Notes: generated from the letters alone by a model not told the origin. Positions 45,231 through 59,566 are shown, counted from the stretch's first letter. The stretch is DNA of 64,000 nucleotides from Williamsoniiplasma luminosum (GCF_002803985.1 NZ_CP024963.1:744001-808000), one strand, 5' to 3'. Numbers and translations are program-made.

Positions 45231-45259
45231 TTGTTCTATGTCTGTTTTCATAGCAACAA
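45231..45259. promoter_or_regulatory. Hairpin in the leader of lipoprotein L4
   Basis: TTGTTCTATG and CATAGCAACAA pair over 10 positions with one bulge, loop about 8 nt, roughly 60 nt before the L4 start. Could be an operator or RNA structure. Confidence 0.4.
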
Positions 45260-45520
45260 TACTTACATTGATTTATTTTTTAGAATTTATTTTCAAATCT
45301 TCGAATATCATTCAATTTAATAAATTAGATTAAATTTCTGATTTCGATCTTGAACAGTTAAAGTTTTAGTTTTTTAAAAAACTGGATATTTTTCTAATCT
45401 ATATAACTAAAAAAGAAAAAATATGACTATTTTTAAAGTTTTAAAATTTTTCCACTTCATAAGACCCAAACCCAGATATGAAATACAACTCTTATTCTCA
45501 TTGAAACAAAAAAAAAAAAA

Positions 45521-45578
45521 AACAAGTTTTTACCTACTTTTTTAACATTTAAGGTCTAAAAAGGGGTAAAAACTTGTT
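45521..45578 (-). terminator. Second terminator after the MFS genes, with poly-T(15)
   Basis: A perfect 14-bp inverted repeat AACAAGTTTTTACC / complement with a 30-nt loop. On the minus strand it is followed directly by 15 T (plus-strand A run 45508-45522). Confidence 0.7.
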
Positions 45579-45699
45579 ATTTTTCAATAAAAAGGCAAAA
45601 AAATCAATCCTATTTAATTTAGTCATAATCATTAAAAATTTAATTTTTCTAACATATTTTAACTAGATAAATTCCTCAATAAAGTTGTTTTTTGGTCAA

Positions 45700-45726
45700 A
45701 AAAATCGACTATTAAAGTCGATTTTT
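45700..45726 (-). terminator. First terminator after the MFS genes
   Basis: AAAATCGACT / AGTCGATTTT stem with a 5-nt loop, 16 nt after the stop codon, with flanking T-run on the minus strand. Confidence 0.75.
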
Positions 45727-45741
45727 AAATGCTGAAAAAAA

Positions 45742-47214
45742 TTATTGATTAATCATTTTTACTTTTTTTCTAAAAACAAGTTTATCTGATTTTCGGTAGA
45801 GAAGAATGTAGAGAATTATCCCAGAAATGCATCCAACCAAGCCAAATCCAATTGCCACAGTTAGAATTAATTGATTCCCTAATTGATCAGCAACTTGGGT
45901 TGTTGAACCAGGAAGAGTCATATGATGATTAGCTTCAATTGCTGATTTTATTTGTCTGAAAAAGGCGTTTGGTGTAAAGGCAATAATCGAAATAATATTG
46001 ACACCTGTTGCATAATTTTCATTTTGAACATTTAATTCAGCCCCAATTGGAGATCATCTAATTGTGACTAATGCTCAAGTTACTGCACCCATTAAAATTA
46101 GATTTAAACAGGCAACAACTTGAATAATAATCCCCATGGTTGGATTATTTTTTGGATTAAAATTGTTGTTGAAACCTGGTAATAGGACACCAATTAAGAC
46201 CAACAAAATACCAATAAATAACCCGATACAAATCCATAAAATATAGTTCCCAGATTTATCTGCTCTTTTGCCAAATCAACCAGAAATCATAAATCTCATA
46301 AAATAAGTTCGGAAAATTCCAAGAATCATGACAGCCAGAGCCGGGATTAAAAAGACGTTAGAAAGATAATTAATATATGAACTCAGTCCCATTTGTAACA
46401 TATAAACACCTAAAACTAAAATTCCAAGTAATCAAATTTGTCAATTTTTTAAAATTGTCACAATGGATTTAATTGAAAAACTCGTGTTCTGATCTTTGCT
46501 TTCAGCCTCTTTAATATAAAGAATAGCCAAGATTGAAGAAACAACAATTAATGTTGTATAAATGGCCACCAAAATAAAGAATCCGGCATTAATATTTTTA
46601 CCATTAATCACAACATCAGGTAAGATGCTATTTTGTGAAAGTTGTAACAACAAAGTTCCAAATAGAGCCAAAATTAGACCAATTAGACCATTAACTTTTC
46701 CTTGATAACCATTATTTTTACCAACTTGTTGTTCTTTCGCTTTGCCTTCCGAATGGTCTGTTCCGTGGTTTTTAACAGCTTTTCAAAGTGGCCCTCAAAA
46801 TAGGACAGCGATGGAAAAAGCAAAACCTCCAAAAATCACATTAAGTTGAATAGCAGTTGCTGTTGTAGTGACCCCATATGCAGATGAAATCGGTAAACTT
46901 AAATATCACCCACCCAATATGCAAGTTAGTAATAAACCGGCCACCATTAAAGTTTTGCTTTTAAATTTGTCACCCACATAAGAACCTAGTAAGTAACTTG
47001 GAATGACAACATAACCATATGTTGCAGCCGCTTGTGAATACTCAGATGCATTAAGTCCAAGGTTCGCATAAATGTTTGGAATAAAGTTTTCCATATAAAG
47101 TGGAATAGCATGGACCACAACATCAGCCAACGCTAAGATGATTAATGGAAAATAACTCTTTGTATTCACCATGAAATCTTTGAAATTAATTTTTCTTGTT
47201 TTTAATTTATTCAT
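45742..47214 (-). CDS. MFS transporter (duplicate 1)
   Basis: A 490-aa major facilitator protein with about 12 membrane helices. Conserved points are YMENFIPNIYANLGL near residue 40, GSYVGDKFKSK (loop 2-3 motif) and FWGPLWKAV. It is highly similar over its length to the next gene upstream, so the two are a tandem duplication. Position after glpQ suggests uptake of glycerophosphodiesters or another phospholipid breakdown product, comparable to the GlpU role known in Mycoplasma pneumoniae; the substrate is inference. Confidence 0.82.
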
Positions 47215-47243
47215 TTGTTTGCCTCCTTTTTGGATTTGTTTAA

Positions 47244-48722
47244 CTAATTGTTTTTAGTAAGCATTTGTTTATTTTTTTTCTTAAAAATAAACTTATCAGA
47301 TTTACGATACAAGAGAATATAAAGGGTTATCCCAGAAATACATCCAACTAAACCAAACCCAATTGCGACAGTCAAAATTAATTGATTTCCTAACTGGTTA
47401 GCAACTTGAGTTGTTGAACCAGGAAGGGTTGTATGATGGGTTGCTTCAATCGCTGATTTAATTTGTTTGAAGAAAGCATCAGGGGTAAAGGCAATAATTG
47501 AAATAATATTAACAGCTGTTGCATAATTTTGGTTCTCCACATTTAGTTCAGCCCCAATTGGAGATCATCTAATAGTCACCAATGCTCAAGTAAGTGCTCC
47601 AATTAAAATTAAGTTTGTACAAGCAACAACTTGAATGATTGTGCCTGTGATTGGATTATCATTGGGGTTAAAATTATTTTTAAACCCTGGCAAAACAACT
47701 CCCAATAAGATTAATAAGACACCAATAAATAATCCGATACATATTCATAAAATATAATTTCCCGATTTATCTGCTCTTTTTCCAAATCACCCAGCAATCA
47801 TAAATCTCATGACATAAGTTCTGAAAATTCCAATGATCATGACCGCTAGAGCTGGGATTAAAAAGACGTTTGACAAATAGTTAACATATGAACTTAAACC
47901 CATTTGTAACATATAAACACCTAAAACTAAAATGGCTAAAAGTCAAACTTGCCAATTTTTTAAAACTGTGATGATCGATTTAATTGAGAAATTAACCTCT
48001 CCTTCATCACGCGATGAATTTTTTAAATATAAAAGTGCTAAGACACAAGATGCAATGATCAAGGATGTATAAATGATCACCAAGATGAAAAATCCTAAGT
48101 TGATTGCATTTCCATTAATCATCACATTGGGAATAATTTTACTTGTTGAAAGTTGTAACAGCAAGGTTCCCAATAAGGCTAGAGTTAGTCCAATTAAACC
48201 GTTCATCATTCCTTGGTAACCATTATTTTTACCAACTTGTTTTTCTTGAATTTCACCTTCAAGGTGTTCAGTTCCATGATTTTTCACAGCTTTTCACAGT
48301 GGTCCTCAAAATAGACCACATGTTGAAAAAGCAAAACCAGCAAAAATAATATTTAATTGAACAGCAGTCACAGTGGCATTGGCAATATATGAAGCTGAAA
48401 TTGGTAAACTCACATATCAAACTCCTAAAATTGAAGAGATAATTAAACTCACCAGAATTAAGGTTTTGCTTTTGAATTTATCCCCAATATATGAACCTAA
48501 TAAATATGAAGGAATCGCTACAAATCCATATGTGGCCCCTGCTTGTGAATAATCTGAGGCATTAAGTCCAAGATTTTGATAAATATTGGGAATAAAGTTT
48601 TCCATATAAAATGGAATCGCCATCACAACCACATCAGCCAGCGCCAAAATAATTAATGGAAAATTATTTCTAATCCCTGTGAAAATATTTTTGATGGACA
48701 TTTTATTAATTTTTAATTTCAT
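47244..48722 (-). CDS. MFS transporter (duplicate 2)
   Basis: A 492-aa MFS carrier nearly collinear with the gene at 45742 (LALADVVVMAIPFYMENFIPNIYQNLGL, GSYIGDKFKSKT, FWGPLWKAVKNHGTEH). The start overlaps the end of glpQ by 10 nt, so it is translationally coupled to the phosphodiesterase. The end is 29 nt before duplicate 1. Sequence differences cluster in the loops and in the final 10 residues. Confidence 0.82.
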
Positions 48723-49444
48723 GATTTTGACTCCTTATCTTCAATTTTTAAATTGGGATTGTCACTAATATAAGCATGAATCATTTTTGAATCATAAAGT
48801 TTTTTAACTTTATCAACAGTTATATTTTCTTTAAACGTTCAAATATTCATTGGTAAATTAATTTTGGCAAAAAGCACTTGATTGCGTTTTTGCAAAACAG
48901 TCCCAACATACGGATGAACATAGTCAAATTTTTTAATTAGATCCCAGTTAATTTCACTTGGTTTTTCAAAAAGATAACCCTTTTTGAAATTTTTAGCATC
49001 TAATGTCGTGATTCATTTTAAAACATTGACACTAAATGAAGAAACAACAATTTCAGCTTTAGTCGTACTTCTTAAAATATCTAAAGCCGTTTTTAATTGT
49101 TTGAATTCTTGAACAGAATACCGGTCTGGTTTAACTTCGACATTAATCATTTTGTATTGATCACTGATTTTAGCAATAAAATCTTCAATAAATAATGGTG
49201 GAAGATAATCTTTGTTTTTTTGAAAAAATTCCAAATTACAAAGATCTTGATAAGTTATCTTTCTAATTGTTGTATTTTCATGACCAATTCTTCTTAAATG
49301 ATGGTCATGAAAAATGATAATTCTTTTATCTTTGGTTAGTCGAATATCAAATTCGACAGCTTTACAAATCTTTAAGGCTTGAATGAAATCAACCATTCGA
49401 TTTTCACCCTTTGGACTTCTAAAACCTCTATGCGCTACAAGCAT
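48713..49444 (-). CDS. glpQ: Glycerophosphodiester phosphodiesterase
   Basis: A 243-aa GDPD-family enzyme that splits glycerophosphodiesters to glycerol-3-phosphate and alcohol. Motifs are VAHRGFRSPKGENR (catalytic His and Arg) at residues 3-16, VEFDIRLTKDKRIIIFHDHHLRRIG (Glu, Asp, His) and INVEVKPD. In mollicutes the G3P feeds GlpO/GlpD, producing hydrogen peroxide in some species; that downstream gene is not seen here. The C-terminus beyond a TGA Trp ends two codons later, overlapping the MFS gene by 10 nt. A palindromic promoter region lies upstream. Confidence 0.93.
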
Positions 49445-49468
49445 AATAAGTCCCTCCTTTTAAAATTT

Positions 49469-49526
49469 ATGATATTATGAACAATGAAATTGTGAAAATG
49501 AGTTTTCCATTTTTTATATTCACAAT
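49469..49526 (-). promoter_or_regulatory. Promoter and inverted-repeat operator of the glpQ operon
   Basis: Minus-strand -35 TTCACA (49496-49491) and -10 TATCAT (49474-49469) with a 16-nt spacer. The -35 lies within one arm of an inverted repeat ATTGTGAA (49489-49496) / TTCACAAT (49519-49526), so a repressor site is plausible. A second, weaker repeat AAGGTTTA/TAAACCTT lies near 49592-49626. Confidence 0.5.
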
Positions 49527-49706
49527 CTATTTTTGCAGTTTTGTAAAAATTTTGTTTTAATTCATTATTTTATTTTTGTTAATGTTTTTAACAAGGTTTA
49601 TTTTTTGATTTAATTCTTTAAACCTTATGGGAATATTTTATCATTTTTACTTCTTTTATTGGAAAATCTTCCTTTTTTTATTTTTTTAAATTAAAGTTGC
49701 AAATAA

Positions 49707-49733
49707 AAAAAATCCATTTTGAATGGATTTTTT
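49707..49733 (-). terminator. Terminator after the OPA-family transporter
   Basis: AAAATCCATT / AATGGATTTT stem with a 3-nt loop and a T-run on the minus strand, 8 nt after the stop codon at 49742. Confidence 0.8.
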
Positions 49734-49741
49734 TGAGTTTG

Positions 49742-51181
49742 TTATTGAGTATGACGTTTGTTAAACATCGGAATCAGTAATAAGACAGCTAAACTTCCAC
49801 AAACAATTAAGAAGATGAAAATTGCATCTCAACGTGCTTGGGCATTATACAATCCCATTCCAATGATCACTTTGGACATAATTGCATCACCAATATATCC
49901 AGCCATTCCGAATAATCCACTTGCCGTTGAAACAACGCGATAATGTGAAAATTCACTAACCATAATTGGTAAGAAACATTGCGGAATATAAATAAATCCA
50001 GCCAAGAACATAAAAATAGATAATATGCCTGATTGACCATCTGATAAAGTTCAAATTCCAATTAAAGCAAATGTTGAAATTCCAATTGTTGCCGAGGTGA
50101 TTGGGGCAAAGCGTTTTAAATGTTTATTTGCTAATAATCCAACAATTAAAGTTAAAATTAACCCTCCTCAGTCGAACATTGAGTAAATTCATTTACCTTG
50201 AGCTTTAACATCGAAATTATACTCTTGTTTAAAGTAAAGTAAACTTCAATCACTTAGCCCCATTCTTAATGTATAAACAAATAAATTCACAAAGAATAAC
50301 AGTCAAACATATTTATTTAAGAGCACATATTTGACAAAAAAGTATCTTCATGGTTTCCCTTTTTCTTCGTCCATTTGGGTTTTTGATTGGTCTTTGACTC
50401 CAATCAATTCCATATTGTAATAAGTTTTAACTGGCGGTAATCCCACAGATTCTGGTGTATCTTTTAATAAAAATAACAAGAAAATACCGATCACAATTGA
50501 AATAATACTTGGTAATAAAAAGAATGATAAATATTTAAGTTCTGCAGGTAGCAGTTCTGAAAATAGGACATTTGATCCTAAAATCACAAATGTTGATAGC
50601 GCACTCCCAATGTTATGCGCAACATTTCAAGTTATAATTCGATTTCTTCTTTGTTTGTTGTTGAATCAATTGTAAAAGAAACGAATTGAAGGTGTTGCTC
50701 CTAAACTATGTACAAAACCAATCACAACTTGAATTAAACAACTCATCACAACAGCGGTGATAATGTTTGTGGCTGTGGCCCCAGTTCAAGAGAAACCAAA
50801 GGCAATGTTTAAGACACCAGCCCCAATTAATCCTAATGACAACAGTCATTTATTTGATTTTGTATCAGATAATGGTGATGATATGAATTTTGCAATCCCA
50901 TATGATATTGAAAACACCAATCCGATTGTTGCGTAATAATTATTGTCTAAAATTCCGTTATTTATTAATTCAGTTCCCACCATTGTTCATTGTTTTCTTG
51001 TAAAGTAGAAAACTAAATAACCAACAAATGTAGATCAAAAAACAATATTTTGGTTTTTGTTATATTCTTTTTTTAAAATAAAATCGTAAAGATTATCTTT
51101 GGTAATTTCTTCTCTGTCTTGTTTAACATTTAAAAAGTTAAACAAGCCAAAGGATTTTTTCTTTTTTTCTTTAGTTTCCAT
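49742..51181 (-). CDS. Organophosphate:phosphate antiporter-like MFS protein (UhpT/GlpT type)
   Basis: A 479-aa MFS protein with about 12 membrane helices. The N-terminal region (FWSTFVGYLVFYFTRKQWTMV) and GFVHSLGATPSIRFFYNWFNNKQRRNRIITWNVAHNIGSA match the organophosphate antiporter family, with the typical Arg/Lys-rich loop after helix 4. It is probably an importer of hexose-phosphate or glycerol-3-phosphate. The start overlaps the DHH gene by 11 nt. Next to glpQ, uptake of G3P is attractive, but hexose-phosphate cannot be ruled out. Confidence 0.82.
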
Positions 51182-52127
51182 TTTTCTCCTTTGCTAAAGT
51201 TTGATCTAATTGATCGATAACCACATCCATCATGGTTAAATCTTTAAATTGAATGCCACAAGATGTTTTGTGACCACCCCCACCGTTTTGTTCAGCGACA
51301 TGATTAATAGTCACCCCAGATGATCTTAATTCAGCACGAATAGTGCCATCTTCAAGTTGGGCAAAAATTACTCACACTGGTACATTTTGAATATCTGCTA
51401 ATAATGTTGAATAATCATAAGCCGCTCTGAATGCTGAAAGGTTAAATTCCTTTAATTTTTCTTTAGGCAAGTAAATATGAGCAACACCATTTGGGCTAGT
51501 TTTAAAATTGTCATAAACATAAGATGTGAATCTTACTTCTTCAATTGGTCGTTCATATAAATCATGATAAAGAGCTTCTAAATTAAAGCCTTGTTGTAAT
51601 AATCATCCAGCTAATTCAAAGGTTCTTGGTTTGGGAAAACGGACTAAAAATCTTCCTGAATCAGTCACAATTCCATGGAAGATAATTTTAGCAGCTTCCG
51701 CATCAATTTTTAGATTTTCACTTCTAATCATATCTGCTAAAATTTCGCTTGCTGCACAAAAATCATCTCGCACATAAATCAAATCCCCAAACGGTTCTCG
51801 GTTTGGATGATGATCAATTTTGATCACTTTTTTACCAAGACTTCATCGCTCGTCATCAATTCTAGCTGTATTGGCAGTATCACCAACAATCACTAAACTT
51901 TCTGCAAATTCTGAATCCTTGATTTCATCAAATTCAGTGCCAACATAATCAAGTCTTGGATTTGGTAAACCAGATATTTTAACAATTTTATCTGGTCAAT
52001 TTAAATTAATAATTCTTTTTAAGCCAAATTGAAAACCATATGCATCACCATCTGGTAGTTTGTGTCTTAAAATGATTATTTTTTCATGTTTTTTAATTTC
52101 ATTAAAAATCTCTTTGATTAATTCCAT
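51171..52127 (-). CDS. DHH/DHHA1 phosphoesterase (NrnA-like)
   Basis: A 318-aa protein of the bifunctional oligoribonuclease / pAp-phosphatase type. DHH motifs are LRHKLPDGDAYG (residues 20-31), VIVGDTAN, IDHHPN and the later DSGRF; the DHHA1 substrate-binding motif is NGGGGHKTSCG. It degrades nano-RNA and 3'-phosphoadenosine 5'-phosphate in relatives, and mollicutes commonly carry several NrnA paralogs. A TGA Trp falls near residue 177. A possible decayed copy of its 5' end lies just upstream (52143-52316). Confidence 0.92.
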
Positions 52128-52142
52128 CTTTTTTCTCTTCTC

Positions 52143-52316
52143 TTAATTTCTTTTTATTCAATAAGGGCAATATAAAACAGCAGCATTTTTAATTTCATTA
52201 AAAATGCTTTTAGGCCAAATTAAAAACTGAACGCTTTGCATTTCAAAGTTATGTCTGAAATTGGTTATTGATATTTTGTTCTCTTATTGAATTAAAAAGT
52301 TAATTATTAATTCCAT
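52143..52316 (-). pseudogene. Possible interrupted copy of the DHH gene 5' end
   Basis: From a good AAAGAGAAAG site the frame reads MELIINFLIQ, then TAA (52284-52286), then continues in the same frame for 46 codons with segments ENKISITNFRHNF, SIFNEIKNAAVLYCPYWIKRN, ending in TAA. The start MELI and the 20-nt match ATTTTTAATGAAATTAAAAA also occur at the start of the DHH gene. Either a decayed duplication or chance similarity in AT-rich sequence. The hairpin GCATTTTTAA / TTAAAAATGC (52183-52207) lies in it. Confidence 0.35.
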
Positions 52317-52488
52317 AAATTCTTTCTCTTTTTTAACTATTTTTTATAATTAACAAAGAGAAAAAACTCACAATAATATTTTATCATTAATCATATATAT
52401 CTTGGAAAATTTTATTAAATTAAATCTTTCAAAGTATTAATAATTTTTTGGTATATAAGTTTTCTATAAAAATAGATTTAAAAAACAA

Positions 52489-52512
52489 AAAATTCCATCT
52501 TAATGGAATTTT
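52489..52512 (-). terminator. Terminator after the membrane-anchored protein gene
   Basis: AAAATTCCAT / ATGGAATTTT stem with a 4-nt loop and T-run on the minus strand, 35 nt after the stop codon. Confidence 0.75.
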
Positions 52513-52546
52513 AAATAATTATCTTTAACTGTAAAGTAAGTTGATC

Positions 52547-53176
52547 TTAATCAGCTTTTTTACGTGTTGGCACAAATTTTTGAGTTTGTAAATGTTTATT
52601 AATTCGATCTGCACTTGATAAAGTTTTGGGCTCTTTAGTTTTGTTTTCTTTAGTTTCTGCTTTAACTTTTTTATATTCAAGTTTTTCTTTTTCTTTTAAT
52701 TCTTTACCACGAAGTTTTTCATCACGTTTTAATTGATTTTTTTCTTCTTTGGTTAATTTAATTTTTTTCTCAGAAATTGCAATACGTTTTTTAGTATCTT
52801 CTAATTCTAAAACACCATTAACTTGTCAATCAGTTTTATAATTTTTCTTATCAATTTTAGTTGTTAAACCTTCAACTTCATATGCTCTAATTTCTAAAAT
52901 TTTATTAGTTTTAGGTTCAATAATTTCAATCACAACATCGAAGACATCACGATATTTATATTCAGCACCTTTGCGGGCATAAACTTTTTCAAATTCAATA
53001 CGTAAATTTTTACGACCTTCTTCTTTGGCAATGTAACTTTTAATTCTTTCACGAACTTCTTGATAACGTTTTTCTTTTTCTTTTTTAGAGGCTTTACGAC
53101 CAGTAATTGTTGTTACAATTACAAATCCGATTACCCCAACCAAAACGACCATAAGGACTATTGTCATTGTATCCAT
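52547..53176 (-). CDS. Membrane-anchored charged protein of unknown function
   Basis: A 209-aa protein. Residues 5-25 (TIVLMVVLVGVIGFVIVTTI) form one N-terminal membrane helix, then a basic stop-transfer, a mixed domain (RKNLRIEFEKVYARKGAEYKYRDVFDVVIEIIEPKTNKILEIRAYEVEGL) and a highly charged Lys/Glu-rich helical tail. The frame crosses TGA at residue 117. It follows mnmA by 39 nt and may share its transcript. I do not recognise a family. Confidence 0.7.
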
Positions 53177-53215
53177 TGTAAACCACCTCTTTTCATCTAT
53201 ATCTTATTGTAATTG

Positions 53216-54394
<1,179 letters not shown>

Positions 54395-54407
54395 TATTTT
54401 AACATTT

Positions 54408-55871
54408 TTATTGAATGAAAGCAAAGGCAACAAAGTAAGCAATCAAGCATAAACATAGTGGTCAAATTAAAATATGCACTTTTTTAGCTTTATTTGTGAT
54501 GATCATCACAAATGCATAAGCTAAAATGGTTACTGCTACTCCATTTACAATAGTAAATGTTGTGATGGCAAATAAAATTCCAAGAAAGGCCGGGACTGCA
54601 AATTCTGGTTTATCTCATTCGATTTCTGAAATATGTAAAACCATTAAAATTCCAATAAAGACACAAGCAGCCCCAGTCACAACTGTTGGAATTGTTGCAA
54701 AAATTGGGAAGAGCGCAATCGCTACACCAAATAAAGCAACATTGACTAAAGCAACAACTCCAGTTTTAGCACCTTGGCTAATTCCAGCACTTGATTCAAC
54801 CATAATTGACATCGAACTAACTCCGACAAGTCCATTTAAAATTCCAGAACCAGCATCAATTAACATTGTTGGTCGACTCACTTCCATTGGGGTTTTGATA
54901 TGTTGGTTACGTTGCATGTATAAAGCTGATAGGGCAGCACTATCATCAAAAAATGACATCAGCATGACAACTAAAACACAAACATATAATCCGGGATTTG
55001 ATCAAATTTTGGGATTTGCAAAAGCCTTCATTCCAGATTCGATGTTTCAAATAAATCCATCAAAATCATAAGTAAAATCAAAACCATTTCTAAAATTAGC
55101 TGAGCTAATTTTAGTGATTTGTTCACTTGGAAGGGTGTTGGCTAAAATGATTGCAAGAACAAATCCGATTAAAATTGATAAAGCAACACCCCCATTAATT
55201 TTTTTATAGTGAAAGAACAGCATTAAACATAAGGTTATCATTCCCAAAATAATAAATAAATAATTTTCTTTTAAAGTTGAAAGGGAAGCGACGGGTAAAC
55301 CAGAAGTTTTTTCAATTGCAAATCAACCCATTTGTTCAAGTCCAACGTAAGCAATGAAAAAGGCAATCGCCACAGCAAAAATCACTGATAGGGATTTAGG
55401 AATTCCTTGTAAAATCATTTGTCGCATCGGAGTGACTGTCACTAAAAAGAAGAAAATTGATGCTAATAAAACAGCAATCATCGCTCCTTCAAAACCTAAT
55501 TTGGCTTGTTGGGCCAAAGTGTATGTAAACAAAGTGTTCATCCCCATTCCCGGAGACATGACAATTGGGACATTGGCTCATAATCCCATTAATAAGGTGG
55601 CCACAATCGAAGTAATGGCTGTGGCAAAAAAGATACCAAAACCATTCATGTGTTGTTCTGAATCATTGATTGATGGGGAAAGTTCTAAAATTCCTTTATT
55701 CACACTCAAGATGTAAACAAGGGCTAAAAAGGTTGTTAAACCACCAAGCAGTTCCTTTTTTAAAGTTGTGTTAAATTTATCGAATTGAAAATATTTTTGA
55801 ATTCGATAAACTGTTTTGTTTTGTGATCATTGAAATTGATCTTTATCGTTTAAAACGTTATTTTTTTGCAT
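54408..55871 (-). CDS. NCS2-family purine permease (AzgA-like)
   Basis: A 487-aa membrane protein with 12-14 hydrophobic segments. The pattern ELLGGLTTFLALVYILSVNKGIL at residue 40, MSPGMGMNTLFTYT (conserved NCS2 motif), the segment FFDDSAALSAL and SSAGISQGAKTGVVALV match the adenine/guanine/hypoxanthine permease branch (AzgA/PbuG). Mollicutes cannot make purines, so base uptake is essential. Three TGA Trp are needed to keep the frame. A 26-nt terminator-like hairpin ends 23 nt before its start codon. I see no guanine riboswitch aptamer in the 100-nt gap to dnaJ. Confidence 0.88.
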
Positions 55872-55894
55872 AATCTTTTTCCTTCCAAAAAAAA

Positions 55895-55920
55895 AGATTT
55901 TTAAGTTTCCTTAAAAATCT
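55895..55920 (-). terminator. Strong intrinsic terminator between dnaJ and the purine permease
   Basis: AGATTTTTAAG / CTTAAAAATCT, 11 bp perfect, GAAA loop, followed by nine T. It probably ends the heat-shock operon but lies inside any leader of the permease gene, so it might also serve as an attenuator. Confidence 0.85.
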
Positions 55921-55921
55921 A

Positions 55922-55937
55922 GTTCAAATATTTGAAC
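55922..55937. promoter_or_regulatory. Perfect palindrome upstream of the permease
   Basis: GTTCAAATATTTGAAC, a 16-bp perfect palindrome adjacent to the terminator and 35 nt after the dnaJ stop codon. It may be an operator. Confidence 0.45.
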
Positions 55938-55972
55938 AGACCAATATATTTTAACCTATTTTGTTGATTTTT

Positions 55973-57091
55973 TTAATCTAAAATATTTTTAACTGTGAAG
56001 TGCGAGTCTTTTTCAATCTCTTCAAGCTTTTGTTTGGTGAATTTATCAACACTTGTTGGGACTGCAATTTTGATTCATAATTTTAAATCCCCACGTTTGT
56101 GTGAATAAGGATCTTTAAATAATCCTTTGTCTTTAATGGTGATATATTCATCAGTTGAAATTCCTTTCGGCACTTTAATTTTAAGTTCACCATCATAGGT
56201 TTTGACAATGATTTCATTTCCTAAAATCGCATCTAAATAACTTAAGTTGTATTCCATGATTAAATCTGATGCACCAGAAATTTTGAATTGATGCGATTCT
56301 TTTAATTTAACGTTGACATAAATATTTCCACGCGGTCCTTGATTTGATGATCAATGACCTTCGCCTTCAAGTTTTAATTGTTGACCTGGTCTTAAACCTT
56401 TAGGAATTGGTAAATGCACTTCAGTTTTGGCGTGATAATAACCACCCCCACGACATTCTTTACATTTATTAGTAATAATTTTCCCAGCTCCATGACAATC
56501 TGGACAAACTTGTTGTGATTGGAAAGATAAAGGTCCCATATGTTGTAAAGTCACAACAGTTCCTTGCCCTTTACAACGCTTGCATGTGTGCACATCTTTG
56601 GGGTTTTCACTTCCATGTCCATGACATTTTTGACATTGAGTTAATAAATTTAAACTAACAATTTTATCAACTCCAAAAATTAATTCTTTGTAATTTAAAC
56701 CAACATCAATTACGACATCTTCACCACGTCTTGGACGTTGTCTTTGATTTGATTGATGTTGATCTTGACCAAAAAATGAACTGAATCCAGAAAAACTTTG
56801 ACCCCCACCAAACATGTTTGAGAAGAAATCATCAAAATTGCCAAAGCCACCAAAACCACCAGTTTGACCTTCAACTCCGGCATGACCAAATTGATCATAA
56901 CGTTGACGTTTTTCCTTATCTAAAAGGATTTCAGCAGCTTCATTGACTTCTTTAAATTTATCTTCAGCATTGGCTTGTTTATTCATATCTGGGTGATATT
57001 TTTTTGCCAATGTCCGATATGCTTTTTTGATTTCTTGATCAGTTGCAGTTTTTGAAACACCTAAAACTTCATAATAATCTCTTTTAGCCAT
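55973..57091 (-). CDS. dnaJ: Chaperone DnaJ
   Basis: DnaJ/Hsp40 of 372 aa. J domain at residues 4-68 with the HPD motif in KYHPDMNK; Gly/Phe-rich region ([18 protein letters not shown]); four CxxCxGxG repeats ([32 protein letters not shown]) binding two zinc ions; and the C-terminal substrate domain, across two TGA Trp. It stimulates DnaK ATPase and delivers unfolded substrates. A terminator hairpin separates it from dnaK, so levels may be lower than DnaK or depend on read-through. Confidence 0.97.
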
Positions 57092-57111
57092 GTCTCCCTT
57101 TCTATAAAAAG

Positions 57112-57128
57112 ACTAACTAGGCGTTAGT
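57112..57128 (-). terminator. Attenuating hairpin between dnaK and dnaJ
   Basis: ACTAAC / GTTAGT with a 5-nt loop followed by CTTTTTA on the minus strand, just after the dnaK stop codon and 20 nt before the dnaJ start. Only 6 bp, so probably partial termination. Confidence 0.5.
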
Positions 57129-57135
57129 ACTTTTT

Positions 57136-59558
<2,423 letters not shown>

Positions 59559-59566
<8 letters not shown>

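Larger units (their letters stand above)
45173..45741. other. Intergenic region upstream of the lipoprotein/ABC island
   Basis: 569 bp with no supported gene. Near the MFS gene it holds two terminators (45700-45726 and 45521-45578). Near L4 it holds a hairpin (45231-45259). An AGTTTTTTAAAAAACT palindrome lies between about 45364 and 45383. The island promoter must be here, but AT richness prevents a clear choice. Confidence 0.6.
49445..49741. other. Intergenic region between glpQ and the organophosphate transporter
   Basis: About 300 bp with the glpQ promoter/operator and the terminator of the upstream operon. No coding capacity seen. Confidence 0.6.
52128..52546. other. Intergenic region upstream of the DHH gene
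   Basis: Contains the possible pseudogene described separately, the terminator of the upstream gene, and otherwise very AT-rich sequence. The promoter of the DHH gene must lie here; no clear consensus. Confidence 0.5.

Noticed and set aside
45400-45510. A 22-codon ORF rich in Trp and Val following the poly-T tract
   Set aside because: No ribosome-binding site, directly after a terminator, and length is within chance.
54526-55071. Long plus-strand open frame of 181 codons
   Set aside because: Antisense to the conserved NCS2 permease; composition reflects hydrophobic codons read backwards.
55872-55972. Guanine/purine riboswitch before the NCS2 permease
   Set aside because: No three-way junction core or conserved loop sequences; only palindrome and terminator are seen.
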